In this document: positions 52,091 through 61,056 of the stretch, piece after piece
Layout: every line of letters starts with the position of its first letter
Numbering within the stretch: position 1 is the stretch's first letter
Source of the DNA: Planococcus ruber
GTDB lineage: Bacteria; Bacillota; Bacilli; Bacillales_A; Planococcaceae
Length of the DNA stretch: 64,000 nucleotides
Assembly: GCF_022819085.1 (NCBI RefSeq)
Contig: NZ_JALHAG010000001.1
Span: forward strand, 455,395-519,394
Reading direction: 5' to 3'
Notes under the pieces: generated by a model
What the model was told of the DNA's origin: nothing
The model's input: the letters and a program-made list of their open reading frames with translations, nothing else
Databases searched by the model: none
Translations under genes and position numbers: made by a program

Positions 52091-53227
52091 ATGAAGATTA
52101 TTACGATTGAACCGACCCCGAGCCCGAATACGATGAAAGTGATCATTGACCAGGAATTGGCGTTCGGCAAGAGCCATAATTACAATAAAGAGAATTCAGA
52201 AGCTGCCCCGGCAGAAATCCAGCAGATTTTGGCCATTGACGGCGTAAAAGGCGTTTACCATGTAGCCGACTTTCTTGCGGTTGAACGGATTTCAAAATTC
52301 GACTGGGAAAACATTTTAGCGGCTGTCCGCAACGTTTTTGGCGGCATGAACAGCACAACAAATGATGAAATTGAAATGGACGAGCATTACGGTGAAGTCT
52401 ACGTCCATGTCCAGCAATTCAAAGGCATTCCGCTGCAGGTAAAAGTTTTTGACAGTGCTTCTGAAAAGCGTTTTGCTATGTCAGAGCGTTTCGTCACGGC
52501 CATGAGCACCGTCATGGACCCTACAGAGGAAAACTATTTACTGCAGCGGAAGTGGGTGGATTATGGCGTCCGCTACGGCGACAACGAAGAGATCGGCAAG
52601 CAAGTGGCAGAAGAGCTGGAAGCAGCCTATCCGGCAGAACGCTTGGAGGCGATGATTGAAAAAGACCGTTCTGCAGAGTCTGCCGAACCGGTTATGCGCG
52701 GCAGAAAAGTCACGCTCGAAGAATTCGATGCACCGGACTGGCAGACGCGTTTCCAATTGCTCGAACAGATGAACGAAGGAGAGCTCAGCGATTTGCCGCT
52801 GCTGGAGCGGGCGCTGCAGGATGAGAAAATGTCCATCCGCCGGCAAGCGGCCATTTTCCTTGGGGACATCAAAGACAAAGACATGATCCCTTATCTGGAA
52901 CTTGCGATGAGAGACAAAAGCTGGGCGGTCCGCAGAACAGCGGGCGACACGATCAGCGACCTCGGCTTTGAAGAATTCGAGCCGATCATGATGGAAACGT
53001 TGAAAGACAAAAATAAGCTCGTCCGCTGGCGTGCGGCGATGTTCCTTTATGAAACAGGAACAGAAGCGGCACTCCCTGCATTAAAAGAAGCGGAAGACGA
53101 TCCGGAATTTGAAGTGAAGCTCCAAATCAAAATGGCGATTGCCCGCATTGAACAAGGCGAAGATGCCAAGGGCTCAGTCTGGAAACAAATGACCGAAGCG
53201 AGACAGGCAATGAAAGAAGAAAAATAA
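52091..53227 (+). CDS. ypgR: Conserved virulence factor C-like protein (YpgR): Nfu-like domain plus HEAT repeats
   Basis: 378 residues. N-terminal Nfu/NifU-like scaffold part (IEPTPSPNTMKVIID; IDGVKGVYHVADFLAVER) without the CxxC; a middle region; then HEAT-like helical repeats from about 230 (LLERALQDEKMSIRRQAAIFLGDI; YLELAMRDKSWAVRRTAG). S. aureus CvfC, of the same type, affects virulence and envelope traits. Probably a protein-interaction platform (inference). CAGGAGGG lies before the ATG, 26 nt after yfmR. In B. subtilis it follows ypgQ. Confidence 0.9.
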   Translation: MKIITIEPTPSPNTMKVIIDQELAFGKSHNYNKENSEAAPAEIQQILAIDGVKGVYHVADFLAVERISKFDWENILAAVRNVFGGMNSTTNDEIEMDEHYGEVYVHVQQFKGIPLQVKVFDSASEKRFAMSERFVTAMSTVMDPTEENYLLQRKWVDYGVRYGDNEEIGKQVAEELEAAYPAERLEAMIEKDRSAESAEPVMRGRKVTLEEFDAPDWQTRFQLLEQMNEGELSDLPLLERALQDEKMSIRRQAAIFLGDIKDKDMIPYLELAMRDKSWAVRRTAGDTISDLGFEEFEPIMMETLKDKNKLVRWRAAMFLYETGTEAALPALKEAEDDPEFEVKLQIKMAIARIEQGEDAKGSVWKQMTEARQAMKEEK

Positions 53228-53233
53228 AAAGAA

Positions 53234-53283
53234 GAGCCGGAAGCGCGTCTGCCAAGCAGATCGAGCTTCCGGCTCCTTTTTTA
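53234..53283 (+). terminator. Terminator after ypgR
   Basis: GAGCCGGAAGC pairs with GCTTCCGGCTC around an inner hairpin (TCTGC/GCAGA), with CTTTTTTA after it. Confidence 0.88.
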
Positions 53284-53383
53284 TCGAAATTTGAGGTTTT
53301 CAACTTCGAACTATGAGGTAAACTGCAAGTAAATACAAGAATGGCCAATCAATCATAACAGTCAATCAGATGGAGGCGAGCCT

Positions 53384-53674
53384 ATGGAAGAAGATATCTA
53401 CTCAATCGAACTATTGCACCAAGGCAAATACGAGTCGTGGGATTTCGGCGGCGAGGAAAAGCGCAACGAATTCTTCGAAGACATTAAAAACAACTTCAAA
53501 GGGCATGAAATCGAAGATCAGGAAAATGCGGAAGATACACGAATCGTCCAGTTATCTGCCACCAGCCTTCAGATTAAAAAAGACGGCGTCTCCCAAACCG
53601 TTCCATATGAATGGTATGATGCAGATTCCTACCAAAAAATTCTGGAATACATCAACAATAACTACAGCGAGTGA
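53384..53674 (+). CDS. Small acidic hypothetical protein
   Basis: 96 residues, strongly acidic and hydrophilic, with no membrane part. The start is ATG 53384 with GGAGG 7 nt upstream. Regular elements: IYSIELLHQGKYESWDF, FEDIKNNFKGHEIED, VPYEWYDADSYQKILEY. It lies between two terminators, so it is a single-gene unit. I do not recognise its family. Confidence 0.75.
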   Translation: MEEDIYSIELLHQGKYESWDFGGEEKRNEFFEDIKNNFKGHEIEDQENAEDTRIVQLSATSLQIKKDGVSQTVPYEWYDADSYQKILEYINNNYSE

Positions 53675-53679
53675 AGAGA

Positions 53680-53705
53680 GTGTCTCCACGGGAGATGCTT
53701 TTTTT
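53680..53705 (+). terminator. Terminator after the small acidic protein gene
   Basis: GTGTCTCC pairs with GGAGATGC (two wobble pairs) around ACG, followed by TTTTTTT. Confidence 0.78.
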
Positions 53706-53801
53706 GATGGAGGCAAAGAATACGAAAAGCTGTTTGCGGTGAAAGTGGACGTGATTTGCGTTAGAATGGAAGAGAATATACGAAAGTAGGGGGAATCTGA
53801 A

Positions 53802-54239
53802 ATGAACGCATATGATGAGTATATGAAAGGCATCGTCGTGCCGATGCGCCAGGAATTGACGTCTCACGGCTTTAAAGAACTATTGACGGCAGAAGCAGTG
53901 AATGAACATATGAGTGAAGCGGAAGGAACAAGTCTGGTGGTCATCAACTCCGTATGCGGCTGTGCGGCAGGGCTAGCACGTCCTGCGGTAATCGAAGCAT
54001 TGCAGCAGACAGCTGCTAAACCGGATCATTTGGTAACGGTGTTTGCCGGGCAGGACAAAGAAGCGACTGCACAAATGCGCCATTATTTTGAAGATGTGCC
54101 GCCGTCTTCACCTTCAATTGCCGTTGTAAAAGATGGCCAACTCGCTTATTTCATTCCCCGGGAGCAGATTGAAGACCATGACGTGGAACACATCCGCGAC
54201 CATTTGGCGCAAGTGCTTGAGCAGGTTGCCGGCGAGTGA
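53802..54239 (+). CDS. brxA: Bacilliredoxin BrxA/BrxB family
   Basis: 145-residue thioredoxin-fold protein that removes bacillithiol from mixed disulfides on proteins. The unusual CxC motif VCGCAAG (Cys52, Cys54) marks the YphP/YqiW (BrxA/BrxB) family. It fits the bacillithiol gene bshA at the start of this window. GTAGGGGG precedes the ATG. The last 4 nt overlap ypiP. Confidence 0.94.
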   Translation: MNAYDEYMKGIVVPMRQELTSHGFKELLTAEAVNEHMSEAEGTSLVVINSVCGCAAGLARPAVIEALQQTAAKPDHLVTVFAGQDKEATAQMRHYFEDVPPSSPSIAVVKDGQLAYFIPREQIEDHDVEHIRDHLAQVLEQVAGE

Positions 54240-55009
54240 AGACAATTGTGACCACGGCATACCGGCCGAACCAAAAAACGGACGAGCTGGCCGCACGGGT
54301 TTCAGAAGAACTGGCCATTCCATTTGTGCTCCGCCGGAAGCGCTCGATCGAACGGATCCATTCCGATGAACAAGCCGATGTCTTGGTTGCAGCAAAAGAA
54401 CGGCTCGAGTTTTACCCGGTAGGTAAAACGGAGCCGTTCTTTTTTCATCCGAACTCGGCAGCGTTCCGGACGAAGCGGCCGCTTGATCAGGATCCGTTGA
54501 TTGAAGTATCAGGCCTGTCCGAAGGCGATTGCCTGATCGACTGTACGCTTGGGATGGCATCGGATGCCATCGTCGCCTCTCAAAGAGTAGGGGGGAACGG
54601 GCGGGTCATCGGCTGTGAAGCCCATCCGACTTTAGCATACGTCGTATCGAACGGGCTGCGGGCATACGAATCGATGCCGCATTTAACGGAAGCGATGAAA
54701 AGAATCCGGGTTGTAGCATCGGATGCAGTTGAATTTCTGAAGACGTGCGATGACCGATCAGCAGATGTCGTCTATATGGATCCCATGTTCACGGAAGAAA
54801 TTTTGGAGTCCTCCAATTTCCTTCCGCTCCGGGGAACGGCTGAAGCCGGCCAGTTGACGGAAGAATGGATGGCACAGGCAGTCCGTGTAGCCCGGAAAGC
54901 GGTTGTCCTGAAAGCGCATTTCCGCTCAGCGGATTTTGAACGGTACGGCTTTGCAAGGCGCGTCCGGCCGAATACGAAATTCCATTATGGGGTTATCAGC
55001 TGCCGATAA
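54236..55009 (+). CDS. ypiP: YpiP/RsmJ-like SAM-dependent methyltransferase
   Basis: 257 residues. SAM-binding loop in CLIDCTLGMASDAIVA, and DVVYMDPMF is the catalytic-like motif of RsmJ-type rRNA guanine methyltransferases; the N-terminal part (RKRSIERIHSDEQADVLVAAKERLEF) resembles the family. RNA target is inferred. GTG start in a GTGA overlap with brxA. Ended by a bidirectional terminator. Confidence 0.87.
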   Translation: MKTIVTTAYRPNQKTDELAARVSEELAIPFVLRRKRSIERIHSDEQADVLVAAKERLEFYPVGKTEPFFFHPNSAAFRTKRPLDQDPLIEVSGLSEGDCLIDCTLGMASDAIVASQRVGGNGRVIGCEAHPTLAYVVSNGLRAYESMPHLTEAMKRIRVVASDAVEFLKTCDDRSADVVYMDPMFTEEILESSNFLPLRGTAEAGQLTEEWMAQAVRVARKAVVLKAHFRSADFERYGFARRVRPNTKFHYGVISCR

Positions 55010-55035
55010 AATTTTATCGCAAAAAAACTTTGCAC

Positions 55036-55069
55036 AAAAAAACTTCCTAATCGCTTAGGAAGTTTTTTT
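55036..55069 (+). terminator. Bidirectional terminator after ypiP
   Basis: AAAAACTTCCTAA pairs with TTAGGAAGTTTTTTT around TCGC. On the minus strand it directly follows a 25-codon ORF. Confidence 0.9.
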
Positions 55070-55070
55070 C

Positions 55071-55148
55071 TTAGTCTGTAAAGTTTAATGAAGTCAAATA
55101 TCCAAGCATGAATAGTAGTCCAAGACCGATTAATAATGATGCATCCAT
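55071..55148 (-). CDS. 25-residue hydrophobic membrane peptide
   Basis: On the minus strand ATG 55148 is preceded 8 nt upstream by AAAGGAGG, one of the best ribosome sites in the window. The 25-residue product (MDASLLIGLGLLF, ending LTSLNFTD) is a single membrane helix, and its TAA is followed at once by a strong terminator. This shape (own site, own terminator, no neighbour on that strand) argues for a real small gene. Family unknown; small regulators of transporters, sporulation peptides or toxin-like peptides look alike. The 55010-55294 gap contains no other gene I can support. Confidence 0.7.
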   Translation of the reverse strand: MDASLLIGLGLLFMLGYLTSLNFTD

Positions 55149-55294
55149 GAAAAGTTCCTCCTTTTTCGAAAAAACAGAGCTATATGATTAATTTTATTGT
55201 ACAATGAATTTCAAGAAGATGAAACCTTTACACAAGAAATTCGTTTAATTAAACAATAGAGTTACTAAAATGTTCAAAATTGTGGGTGATATGG

Positions 55295-55888
55295 ATGAAA
55301 AGCTGGTGGCAAAAATCATTGATGATTGCAGTGGCCGTATTGACTTTAGGGGCGATTTCCCCGAACCATATGATTTGGGAGAACTTGCTCGACGATAAAG
55401 CGCCAAGCAATTCGCAAGCTGCAGCAGGCAACGAAAAACAATATACATACGATTTTCTGGATCCGAGTGAACTTTATTACAGCAGCCAGTCTGTCTTGGA
55501 CACGGTGCATAAAGCCGCAGAAGAACAGGCTTATGTCAAATTCGGTTCTCGCATCGGCCCGGTGATCCAAGATGAATTCCAGACATCGATCCTGCCGAAT
55601 ATCCAACAGGCGATCAATGACCATTTAGCCGGACTCGACCCTGATAAACAAAGGCTGTTGGCAATTTCCGAACGGCCATCCGGAGACCACGCAGAAAAGA
55701 TTTTCCACGTCTACAACAGTGAAACCAACAAAGACTTGATCCGTTTTCACGTAAGAACAGAGAAAAAACCGCAGGAAGGCTACTTCTTCAATTTCCATTA
55801 CCATGTGGCTGAAGATAATTTCCAGCAGCACATTGCCCTCGGCGATATTTATTGGTCCAAAAATACACCGCCGAAATGGCTTTCTTAA
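55295..55888 (+). CDS. ypjP: YpjP family protein
   Basis: 197 residues. N-terminal hydrophobic segment (SLMIAVAVLTLGAI) acts as a signal or anchor; the rest is outside the membrane. The family part reads AYVKFGSRIGPVIQDEFQTSI and FNFHYHVAEDNFQQHIALGDIYW. It matches YpjP, which lies next to thymidylate synthase genes in Bacillus. Function unknown. ATG 55295 has GGGTGAT upstream; the frame is open further back without a good site. Confidence 0.85.
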   Translation: MKSWWQKSLMIAVAVLTLGAISPNHMIWENLLDDKAPSNSQAAAGNEKQYTYDFLDPSELYYSSQSVLDTVHKAAEEQAYVKFGSRIGPVIQDEFQTSILPNIQQAINDHLAGLDPDKQRLLAISERPSGDHAEKIFHVYNSETNKDLIRFHVRTEKKPQEGYFFNFHYHVAEDNFQQHIALGDIYWSKNTPPKWLS

Positions 55889-55916
55889 AACCGTTGCATT
55901 TTGAACGGTTTTTTTT
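55887..55916 (+). terminator. Terminator after ypjP
   Basis: AAAACCGTT pairs with AACGGTTTT and a run of eight T follows. Confidence 0.88.
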
Positions 55917-55960
55917 GTTGGATTTTGTTATGATAATGATAACAATGGAGGCGAATTAAA

Positions 55961-56905
55961 ATGAAACAATATTTGGATTTATGCAAGCATATTTTAGAAA
56001 ATGGCACGAAAAAAGAAGACCGGACAGGAACCGGCACTTTAAGTGTTTTCGGCTATCAGATGAGATACGACCTGAATGAAGGCTTTCCATTGATGACTAC
56101 AAAAAAAACGGCGTTCCGGCTCATTGTTTCAGAACTTTTATGGTTCATTAATGGCGATACGAATGTTAAGGCTTTGCTCGCTGAAAACAATCACATTTGG
56201 GATGAGTGGGCTTTTGCCAAATGGATTGAAAGCGATGAATATAAGGGACCGGATATGGCCGACTTTGGCCGGCGCGCTCAAAAGGATCCGGCATTTGCGG
56301 AAGTATACGGGCAGCAAATGGCCTTATTCCAGCAGAAAATTCTGGAGGAACCGGGTTTTGCGGAGAAATACGGCGATCTTGGACCGGTTTATGGCCAGCA
56401 ATGGCGCTCCTGGGCTAAAACGGACGGCGGCTCCATCGACCAGCTTAAAAATGTGATCCACGCGATTAAAAACAATCCGGATTCACGCCGCCACTTGGTA
56501 ACTGCCTGGAATCCGGAATTCGTTGACGATATGGCGCTGCCGCCTTGCCACACCATGTTCCAGTTTTACGTCGCAGACGGCAAGCTTTCGTGCCAGCTGT
56601 ACCAGCGCAGTGCGGATGTTTTCTTAGGCGTGCCATTCAACATTGCATCCTATGCATTGCTTACGCATCTGGTTGCACGGGAATGCGGCCTTGGCGTAGG
56701 GGATTTTGTCCATACCACAGGAGATACCCATCTTTACGTCAACCATTTGGAACAAGTGAATGAGCAATTATCGCGCGAGCCGAAAAAGTTGCCGGTCCTA
56801 GCCATAAACGAAGAAGTCGAGTCGATATTCGACTTGAAAGTGGAGGACATTCAAGTCGAGGGCTACGATCCGCATCCGCGCATTAAAGCACCTGTAGCGG
56901 TTTAA
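55961..56905 (+). CDS. thyA: Thymidylate synthase
   Basis: Makes dTMP from dUMP and methylene-tetrahydrofolate. Catalytic Cys in [11 protein letters not shown], the folate/dUMP contacts [16 protein letters not shown] and [13 protein letters not shown] at the C terminus. 314 residues: about 50 longer than the short forms because of an insertion in the small domain (roughly 75-130, [15 protein letters not shown]), as in S. aureus and lactobacilli. ATGGAGGC precedes the ATG. 30 nt before dfrA. Confidence 0.96.
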   Translation: MKQYLDLCKHILENGTKKEDRTGTGTLSVFGYQMRYDLNEGFPLMTTKKTAFRLIVSELLWFINGDTNVKALLAENNHIWDEWAFAKWIESDEYKGPDMADFGRRAQKDPAFAEVYGQQMALFQQKILEEPGFAEKYGDLGPVYGQQWRSWAKTDGGSIDQLKNVIHAIKNNPDSRRHLVTAWNPEFVDDMALPPCHTMFQFYVADGKLSCQLYQRSADVFLGVPFNIASYALLTHLVARECGLGVGDFVHTTGDTHLYVNHLEQVNEQLSREPKKLPVLAINEEVESIFDLKVEDIQVEGYDPHPRIKAPVAV

Positions 56906-56935
56906 CAGCTGCAGACGAATAATGGAGGGGTTTCA

Positions 56936-57415
56936 TTGATTTCATTGATGGTTGCACATGACCCGAATCGGGTTATCGGGATAAATAATGAACTGCCTTG
57001 GCATATTCCGGAAGATCTGGCGTATTTCAAGAAGCATACTGTCGGCAAGAGCATCATAATGGGACGGAATACGTTCGAATCGATCGGACGCCCGTTGCCG
57101 AAACGCAAAAATATTGTCGTTACGAGAAACGAGCATTACCATGCGGACGGCATTGAAATCGTCCATAATCTGGATGAAGCGATGGAACGGGGCAAGGGCA
57201 TGAATGATGAAATCATGGTGATCGGCGGCGAGCAGATTTTTAGGTCCATTTTGCCAAAAGCTGACCGTTTGTATATCACGTTGGTGCAAAAGGAATTCGA
57301 AGGCGATACGTTTTTCCCGGAATACGGAAATGAGTGGGAATTGGTTTCCCGGTCTGACCATCTTTCTTCTGCAGGCATCCCGTTTTCCTATCTTGTTTAT
57401 GAGAGAAAGGGCTGA
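56936..57415 (+). CDS. dfrA: Dihydrofolate reductase
   Basis: Regenerates tetrahydrofolate consumed by ThyA. MISLMVAHDPNRVIG, LPWHIPEDL with the substrate-binding Asp, IIMGRNTFESIGRPLP and VIGGEQIF for NADPH are present; 159 residues. TTG start with GGAGGGG 5 nt upstream. The thyA-dfrA pair is typical of Firmicutes. The residues in view do not by themselves indicate trimethoprim resistance. Confidence 0.96.
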   Translation: MISLMVAHDPNRVIGINNELPWHIPEDLAYFKKHTVGKSIIMGRNTFESIGRPLPKRKNIVVTRNEHYHADGIEIVHNLDEAMERGKGMNDEIMVIGGEQIFRSILPKADRLYITLVQKEFEGDTFFPEYGNEWELVSRSDHLSSAGIPFSYLVYERKG

Positions 57416-57425
57416 TTGAAGGAAG

Positions 57426-58169
57426 ATGTATAATTCGATCAAGACGTTTTCATTTTTATTCGGCTATTTGCCGGTTGCAGCTGTAAACCTTAAAAAGTTT
57501 AAAGCGCAAAAAGCCGGTATGGGAAAAGCGGAATATGATGCGTTGATCCACTCTGAGCCGCAGAAGTGGGCAGCCGGCATCATGAAGCGGACAAAAAGCA
57601 CCATTGAAATCGGCGGATTGGAAAATCTTCCGGAAGGCCCTGTCCTGTTTATCAGCAACCACGAAGGGAATTTTGATATTCCGGTGCTGCTGTCGTCCAT
57701 TCCAAAGCCTTTTGGATTCATTTCCAAAAAAGAAGTGAAGAAGCTGCCGATCATTCCGCATTACATGGAAGAAATGAATTGCGTCTTCCTGGACCGGACA
57801 GACCGGAGAAGTTCTTTCAAATCGATTGAAGATAGCATTGAAAAACTGAAAAACGGCCATTCCATCCTGATTTTTCCGGAAGGGACGAGAAGCAAAGGCG
57901 AAGGGATTGGCGATTTTAAATCCGGATTTATGCGCATCGCCAAAGATGCAGGCGTGCCCATTGTGCCAATTGCCATCCATGGAACTTCAGCAATCATGGA
58001 ACAAAACAATAATAAAATCCGTCCAGCTCAAGTATCGGTGAGGGTTTTGGAGCCGATCGGTGCCGAGTTGATAAAAGAAACGGATGCAAAAACCTTGATT
58101 CCGCTGATCCGTTCAAAAGTGGAACAAACGGTGGGAGAAATTGAAAGCAAAAAAACAGGTCTTCCATAG
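57426..58169 (+). CDS. plsC: 1-acyl-sn-glycerol-3-phosphate acyltransferase
   Basis: Membrane-associated acyltransferase for phosphatidic acid. NHEGNFD (HX4D motif I) and FPEGTRSKGEG (motif III) are complete, with VPIVPIAIHGTSAI as motif IV. An N-terminal hydrophobic stretch (about 8-22) anchors it. 247 residues, 10 nt after dfrA. Works with FakB/PlsX-type acyl supply; a DegV/FakB gene follows. Confidence 0.92.
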   Translation: MYNSIKTFSFLFGYLPVAAVNLKKFKAQKAGMGKAEYDALIHSEPQKWAAGIMKRTKSTIEIGGLENLPEGPVLFISNHEGNFDIPVLLSSIPKPFGFISKKEVKKLPIIPHYMEEMNCVFLDRTDRRSSFKSIEDSIEKLKNGHSILIFPEGTRSKGEGIGDFKSGFMRIAKDAGVPIVPIAIHGTSAIMEQNNNKIRPAQVSVRVLEPIGAELIKETDAKTLIPLIRSKVEQTVGEIESKKTGLP

Positions 58170-58181
58170 ATCTGTTTTTTT
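58149..58181 (+). terminator. Terminator at the end of plsC
   Basis: AAAAAAACAGGTC pairs with GATCTGTTTTTTT. The stop codon of plsC lies inside the stem. Confidence 0.85.
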
Positions 58182-58243
58182 ACACGAATAAAGTGGCGTT
58201 TAAACGGACCGATTAAAGGAATATAGGATGTAGGAGTGATTTT

Positions 58244-59083
58244 ATGCCGAAGATACACATTGTAACCGATTCAACAGCAGATTTAAAACCCGATATGATC
58301 GAAAAATACAACCTCCATGTGGTGCCGTTGAATATCCAAATCGATGGCAAGAGCTATTTGGACCGGGTGGACTTGGAACCGAAATCGTTTTTGGAGATGA
58401 TGGCGACATCTAAAGAATTGCCGAAAAGTTCCCAGCCTGCCCCAGGAGTATTTAAAGACCTCTATGACCGTCTGGGTGCAAACGGCGATCAAGTGCTGTC
58501 CATCCACATGACCGGCGGCATGAGCGGAACCGTGGAGTCTGCACGGGCAGCTGCCGAATTGACAGACACGGATGTGACCGTGATCGATTCCCGCTATATT
58601 TCCCACGCACTCGCTTTCCAGGTTTTCGAAGCTGCCGATATGGCGGCTGAAGGCAAGGCCATGGAGGAAATTGTAAAGAGAGTAGAAACAATCAGAGAAA
58701 ACACGAAACTGTTCGTAGTAGTGGATACGCTGGAAAACTTGGTAAAAGGCGGACGTATTGGAAAAGGGCGTGCCATGATCGGCTCATTCTTGAAAATCAA
58801 GCCGATTGCCTCCCTTGACGGCGGAGAATATACGCCTGTCGCGAAAGTCCGCAGCTATAAACAAGTTGTTCAATACTTAATGGACGAGTTCAAAGAGCGG
58901 ATTGTCGGCAAGACCGTGAAAGGCATCGGAATTGCCCATGCGGAAGGATTGGCAATGGGCGGTCCGCTAAAAGCGCAGCTTGAGCAAGAAGGGCATACGG
59001 ATATTAAATTTGACTACACAACCCCGGTCATTTCGACGCATACAGGAGTTGGAGCTATTGGTTTCATGTTCTATACAGACTGA
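58244..59083 (+). CDS. DegV family fatty-acid-binding protein (FakB-like)
   Basis: 279 residues. IHIVTDSTADL and the LPKSSQPAPG stretch bind the fatty-acid carboxylate; HMTGGMSGTVESAR and IDSRYISHALAFQV, with the charged residues of the phosphotransfer site, are as in S. aureus FakB. Presents exogenous fatty acid to the kinase FakA for use in phospholipid synthesis; FakA is not in the window. AGGAGTGA precedes the ATG. Confidence 0.93.
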   Translation: MPKIHIVTDSTADLKPDMIEKYNLHVVPLNIQIDGKSYLDRVDLEPKSFLEMMATSKELPKSSQPAPGVFKDLYDRLGANGDQVLSIHMTGGMSGTVESARAAAELTDTDVTVIDSRYISHALAFQVFEAADMAAEGKAMEEIVKRVETIRENTKLFVVVDTLENLVKGGRIGKGRAMIGSFLKIKPIASLDGGEYTPVAKVRSYKQVVQYLMDEFKERIVGKTVKGIGIAHAEGLAMGGPLKAQLEQEGHTDIKFDYTTPVISTHTGVGAIGFMFYTD

Positions 59084-59122
59084 TCGGACGGTCAAATGGA
59101 CTCTGCTAAAGGGGCGACTAAA

Positions 59123-59920
59123 TTGAAACGCATCCTGTTTATCATCTTTTTAGCAGCGGGAATTTTGGCGGGATGCAGCTCTTCGTTCATTTTTGGGAAA
59201 GACGAAGCCGAACCAAGAGTTCCGATCGCTTTTACTGAATATCGCGTGCCGCCCAATTTCGTGCCGCAAGCGCTCATTATTACAGCGCTTGGCGACTCGC
59301 TTTCGCAAGGGGTTGGCGATACCGAGAATTTTGGCGGCTATACCGGCAGACTGGCGGACGAGGTCAGTGAATGGCCAGGGGTGCGGGGGACGATCGTTGA
59401 AAATACCGCCAAGCGGGGACGCCGAAGCGACCAATTGCTGGCCATGTTTCCGAAAGGCGCATTGACCGGCCCGATTTCAGAGGCGGATTATGTCACGATG
59501 ACCATCGGCGGGAACGATATCATGAAAATTGTAAAAAGGGACCTTTTTTCTTTGAATATCGAAGCTTTTAAGGATGAACTGGTTTTATACGAAAATCGCT
59601 ACCGCATAATTTTCAAATCCATCCGCGCAATCAACCCTTCTGTCCCCATCATTGCGATCGGCATTTACAACCCATTTTCTTTGATTACGGATGAAGTGGA
59701 AGAGTTTGATGAAATTATCTCCAATTACAATGACGCTATGAAAGAAATAACAGAAGAAGATCCGCTGGCGTGTTTTGTGCCGGTGGAGGACTTGTTTGTC
59801 GGCAATGATAATCTCGTTTACCATACAGATTTTTTCCATCCGAACAGCAAAGGCTATGAGCTGATGACGGAGCGGATTCTTGAAAGAATGGGCGAATGCG
59901 GATTTAGCTATCAAGAGTAG
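59123..59920 (+). CDS. ypmR: GDSL/SGNH family lipoprotein YpmR
   Basis: 265 residues, secreted lipoprotein. TTG 59123 gives MKRILFIIFLAAGILAGC with a perfect lipobox; AAAGGGG is 8 nt upstream; an open frame starts earlier at 59096 without a binding site. SGNH blocks: GDSLSQGVGD with the nucleophile Ser, TIGGNDIMK, and DFFHPNSKGY with the last Asp-x2-His. Acts on an envelope ester or acyl group outside the cell. Pairs with ypmS, 11 nt later. Confidence 0.92.
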   Translation: MKRILFIIFLAAGILAGCSSSFIFGKDEAEPRVPIAFTEYRVPPNFVPQALIITALGDSLSQGVGDTENFGGYTGRLADEVSEWPGVRGTIVENTAKRGRRSDQLLAMFPKGALTGPISEADYVTMTIGGNDIMKIVKRDLFSLNIEAFKDELVLYENRYRIIFKSIRAINPSVPIIAIGIYNPFSLITDEVEEFDEIISNYNDAMKEITEEDPLACFVPVEDLFVGNDNLVYHTDFFHPNSKGYELMTERILERMGECGFSYQE

Positions 59921-59931
59921 GAGGGGTTTAA

Positions 59932-60510
59932 TTGAAGATATGGCGTGCCGCTTTTTTAGTGCTGCTGACAGTGAACATACTCGCTATCGCCGCATTATTC
60001 CTATTGATAACTACACCATCAGAAAAGCATTCATTAGCGGATCAAAACGCAGCTGGGAATAATCTAGCCGGGAACTCGGTAATCGTCAATGTGACAAAAG
60101 ACGATTTTGAAGGAATTGCTAATACCTACATCCAGCAGGCGATGGCGGATCAGCCCATCCCTCTTGCTTTATCGGTCGATGATGATGTAAGTTTGTCGAC
60201 CGAGCTGGAAGTATTTTCGGTCAAGCTGCCGATCCTTTTAAGTTTTGAGCCTTTTGTGCAAGAAGACGGCAATTTGCGGCTTCAGCAAAAGTCGGTCGAG
60301 GTCGGCATGCTGGATATTCCGCCTGAATCTGCGTTAAAATTACTAAGAGACTCAGTAGAGCTTCCAGAATTTATGGAAGTTGAGCCTTCCGAGGAATCAG
60401 TGTTGCTGAAATTGACGGAAATTCCGCTAGATGGTGGAATAGCGGTAAGGGCAACCTCTTTCAATCTCGAAGAAGATGATATACGATTGCGTGTAACGAT
60501 TCAGAGATAA
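59932..60510 (+). CDS. ypmS: YpmS family (DUF2140) membrane-anchored protein
   Basis: 192 residues. Short cytoplasmic start, membrane segment about 8-26 (FLVLLTVNILAIAALFLLI), then a beta-rich outer domain (VIVNVTKDDFEGIANTYI; LRLQQKSVEVGMLDIPP) of the DUF2140 family. Function unknown; always seen with YpmR in Bacillales. TTG start with AGGAGGGG upstream. Confidence 0.88.
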   Translation: MKIWRAAFLVLLTVNILAIAALFLLITTPSEKHSLADQNAAGNNLAGNSVIVNVTKDDFEGIANTYIQQAMADQPIPLALSVDDDVSLSTELEVFSVKLPILLSFEPFVQEDGNLRLQQKSVEVGMLDIPPESALKLLRDSVELPEFMEVEPSEESVLLKLTEIPLDGGIAVRATSFNLEEDDIRLRVTIQR

Positions 60511-60525
60511 GGACGGTGGAATTGG

Positions 60526-61056
60526 ATGAAGACAGAAAAAGCGACATTTGCAGGCGGCTGTTTTTGGTGCATGGTCAAGCCGTTTGATTCCTATGACGGT
60601 ATCGAGTCGGTGGTAAGCGGCTATACAGGCGGCAATGTGCCGAATCCGACGTATGAGCAAGTATGTTCAGAGACGACCGGCCATTACGAAGCAGTGCAAA
60701 TCACCTTTCAGCCCGAAATTTTTTCGTATGAGAGACTATTGGAAATCTTTTGGAGCCAGATAGATCCGACAGATGCCGGCGGCCAATTTTTTGACCGCGG
60801 CCAATCGTATCAAACGGCGATTTTCTACCATTCGGAAGAACAGCGGTTAGCAGCGGAGCAATCGAAGCGGGATTTAGAGAAATCCGGCAAGTTTTCAAAG
60901 CCGGTTGCAACCAAAATTCTGGAAGCCAAGCCATTTTATTTGGCAGAAGATTACCATCAGGATTATTATAAGAAAAACCCTGCCCATTACAACCGTTATT
61001 CGGTTGGATCGGGAAGAGCAGGGTTCATTGAAAGAAATTGGGGTGGACAATCATGA
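60526..61056 (+). CDS. msrA: Peptide-methionine (S)-S-oxide reductase
   Basis: Repairs the S epimer of methionine sulfoxide. The GCFWC active site (Cys12, first of the pair) is near the N terminus; family blocks [23 protein letters not shown] and DYHQDYY are intact. 176 residues. ATG at 60526 after GGACGGTGG. Overlaps msrB by 4 nt. Confidence 0.96.
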   Translation: MKTEKATFAGGCFWCMVKPFDSYDGIESVVSGYTGGNVPNPTYEQVCSETTGHYEAVQITFQPEIFSYERLLEIFWSQIDPTDAGGQFFDRGQSYQTAIFYHSEEQRLAAEQSKRDLEKSGKFSKPVATKILEAKPFYLAEDYHQDYYKKNPAHYNRYSVGSGRAGFIERNWGGQS

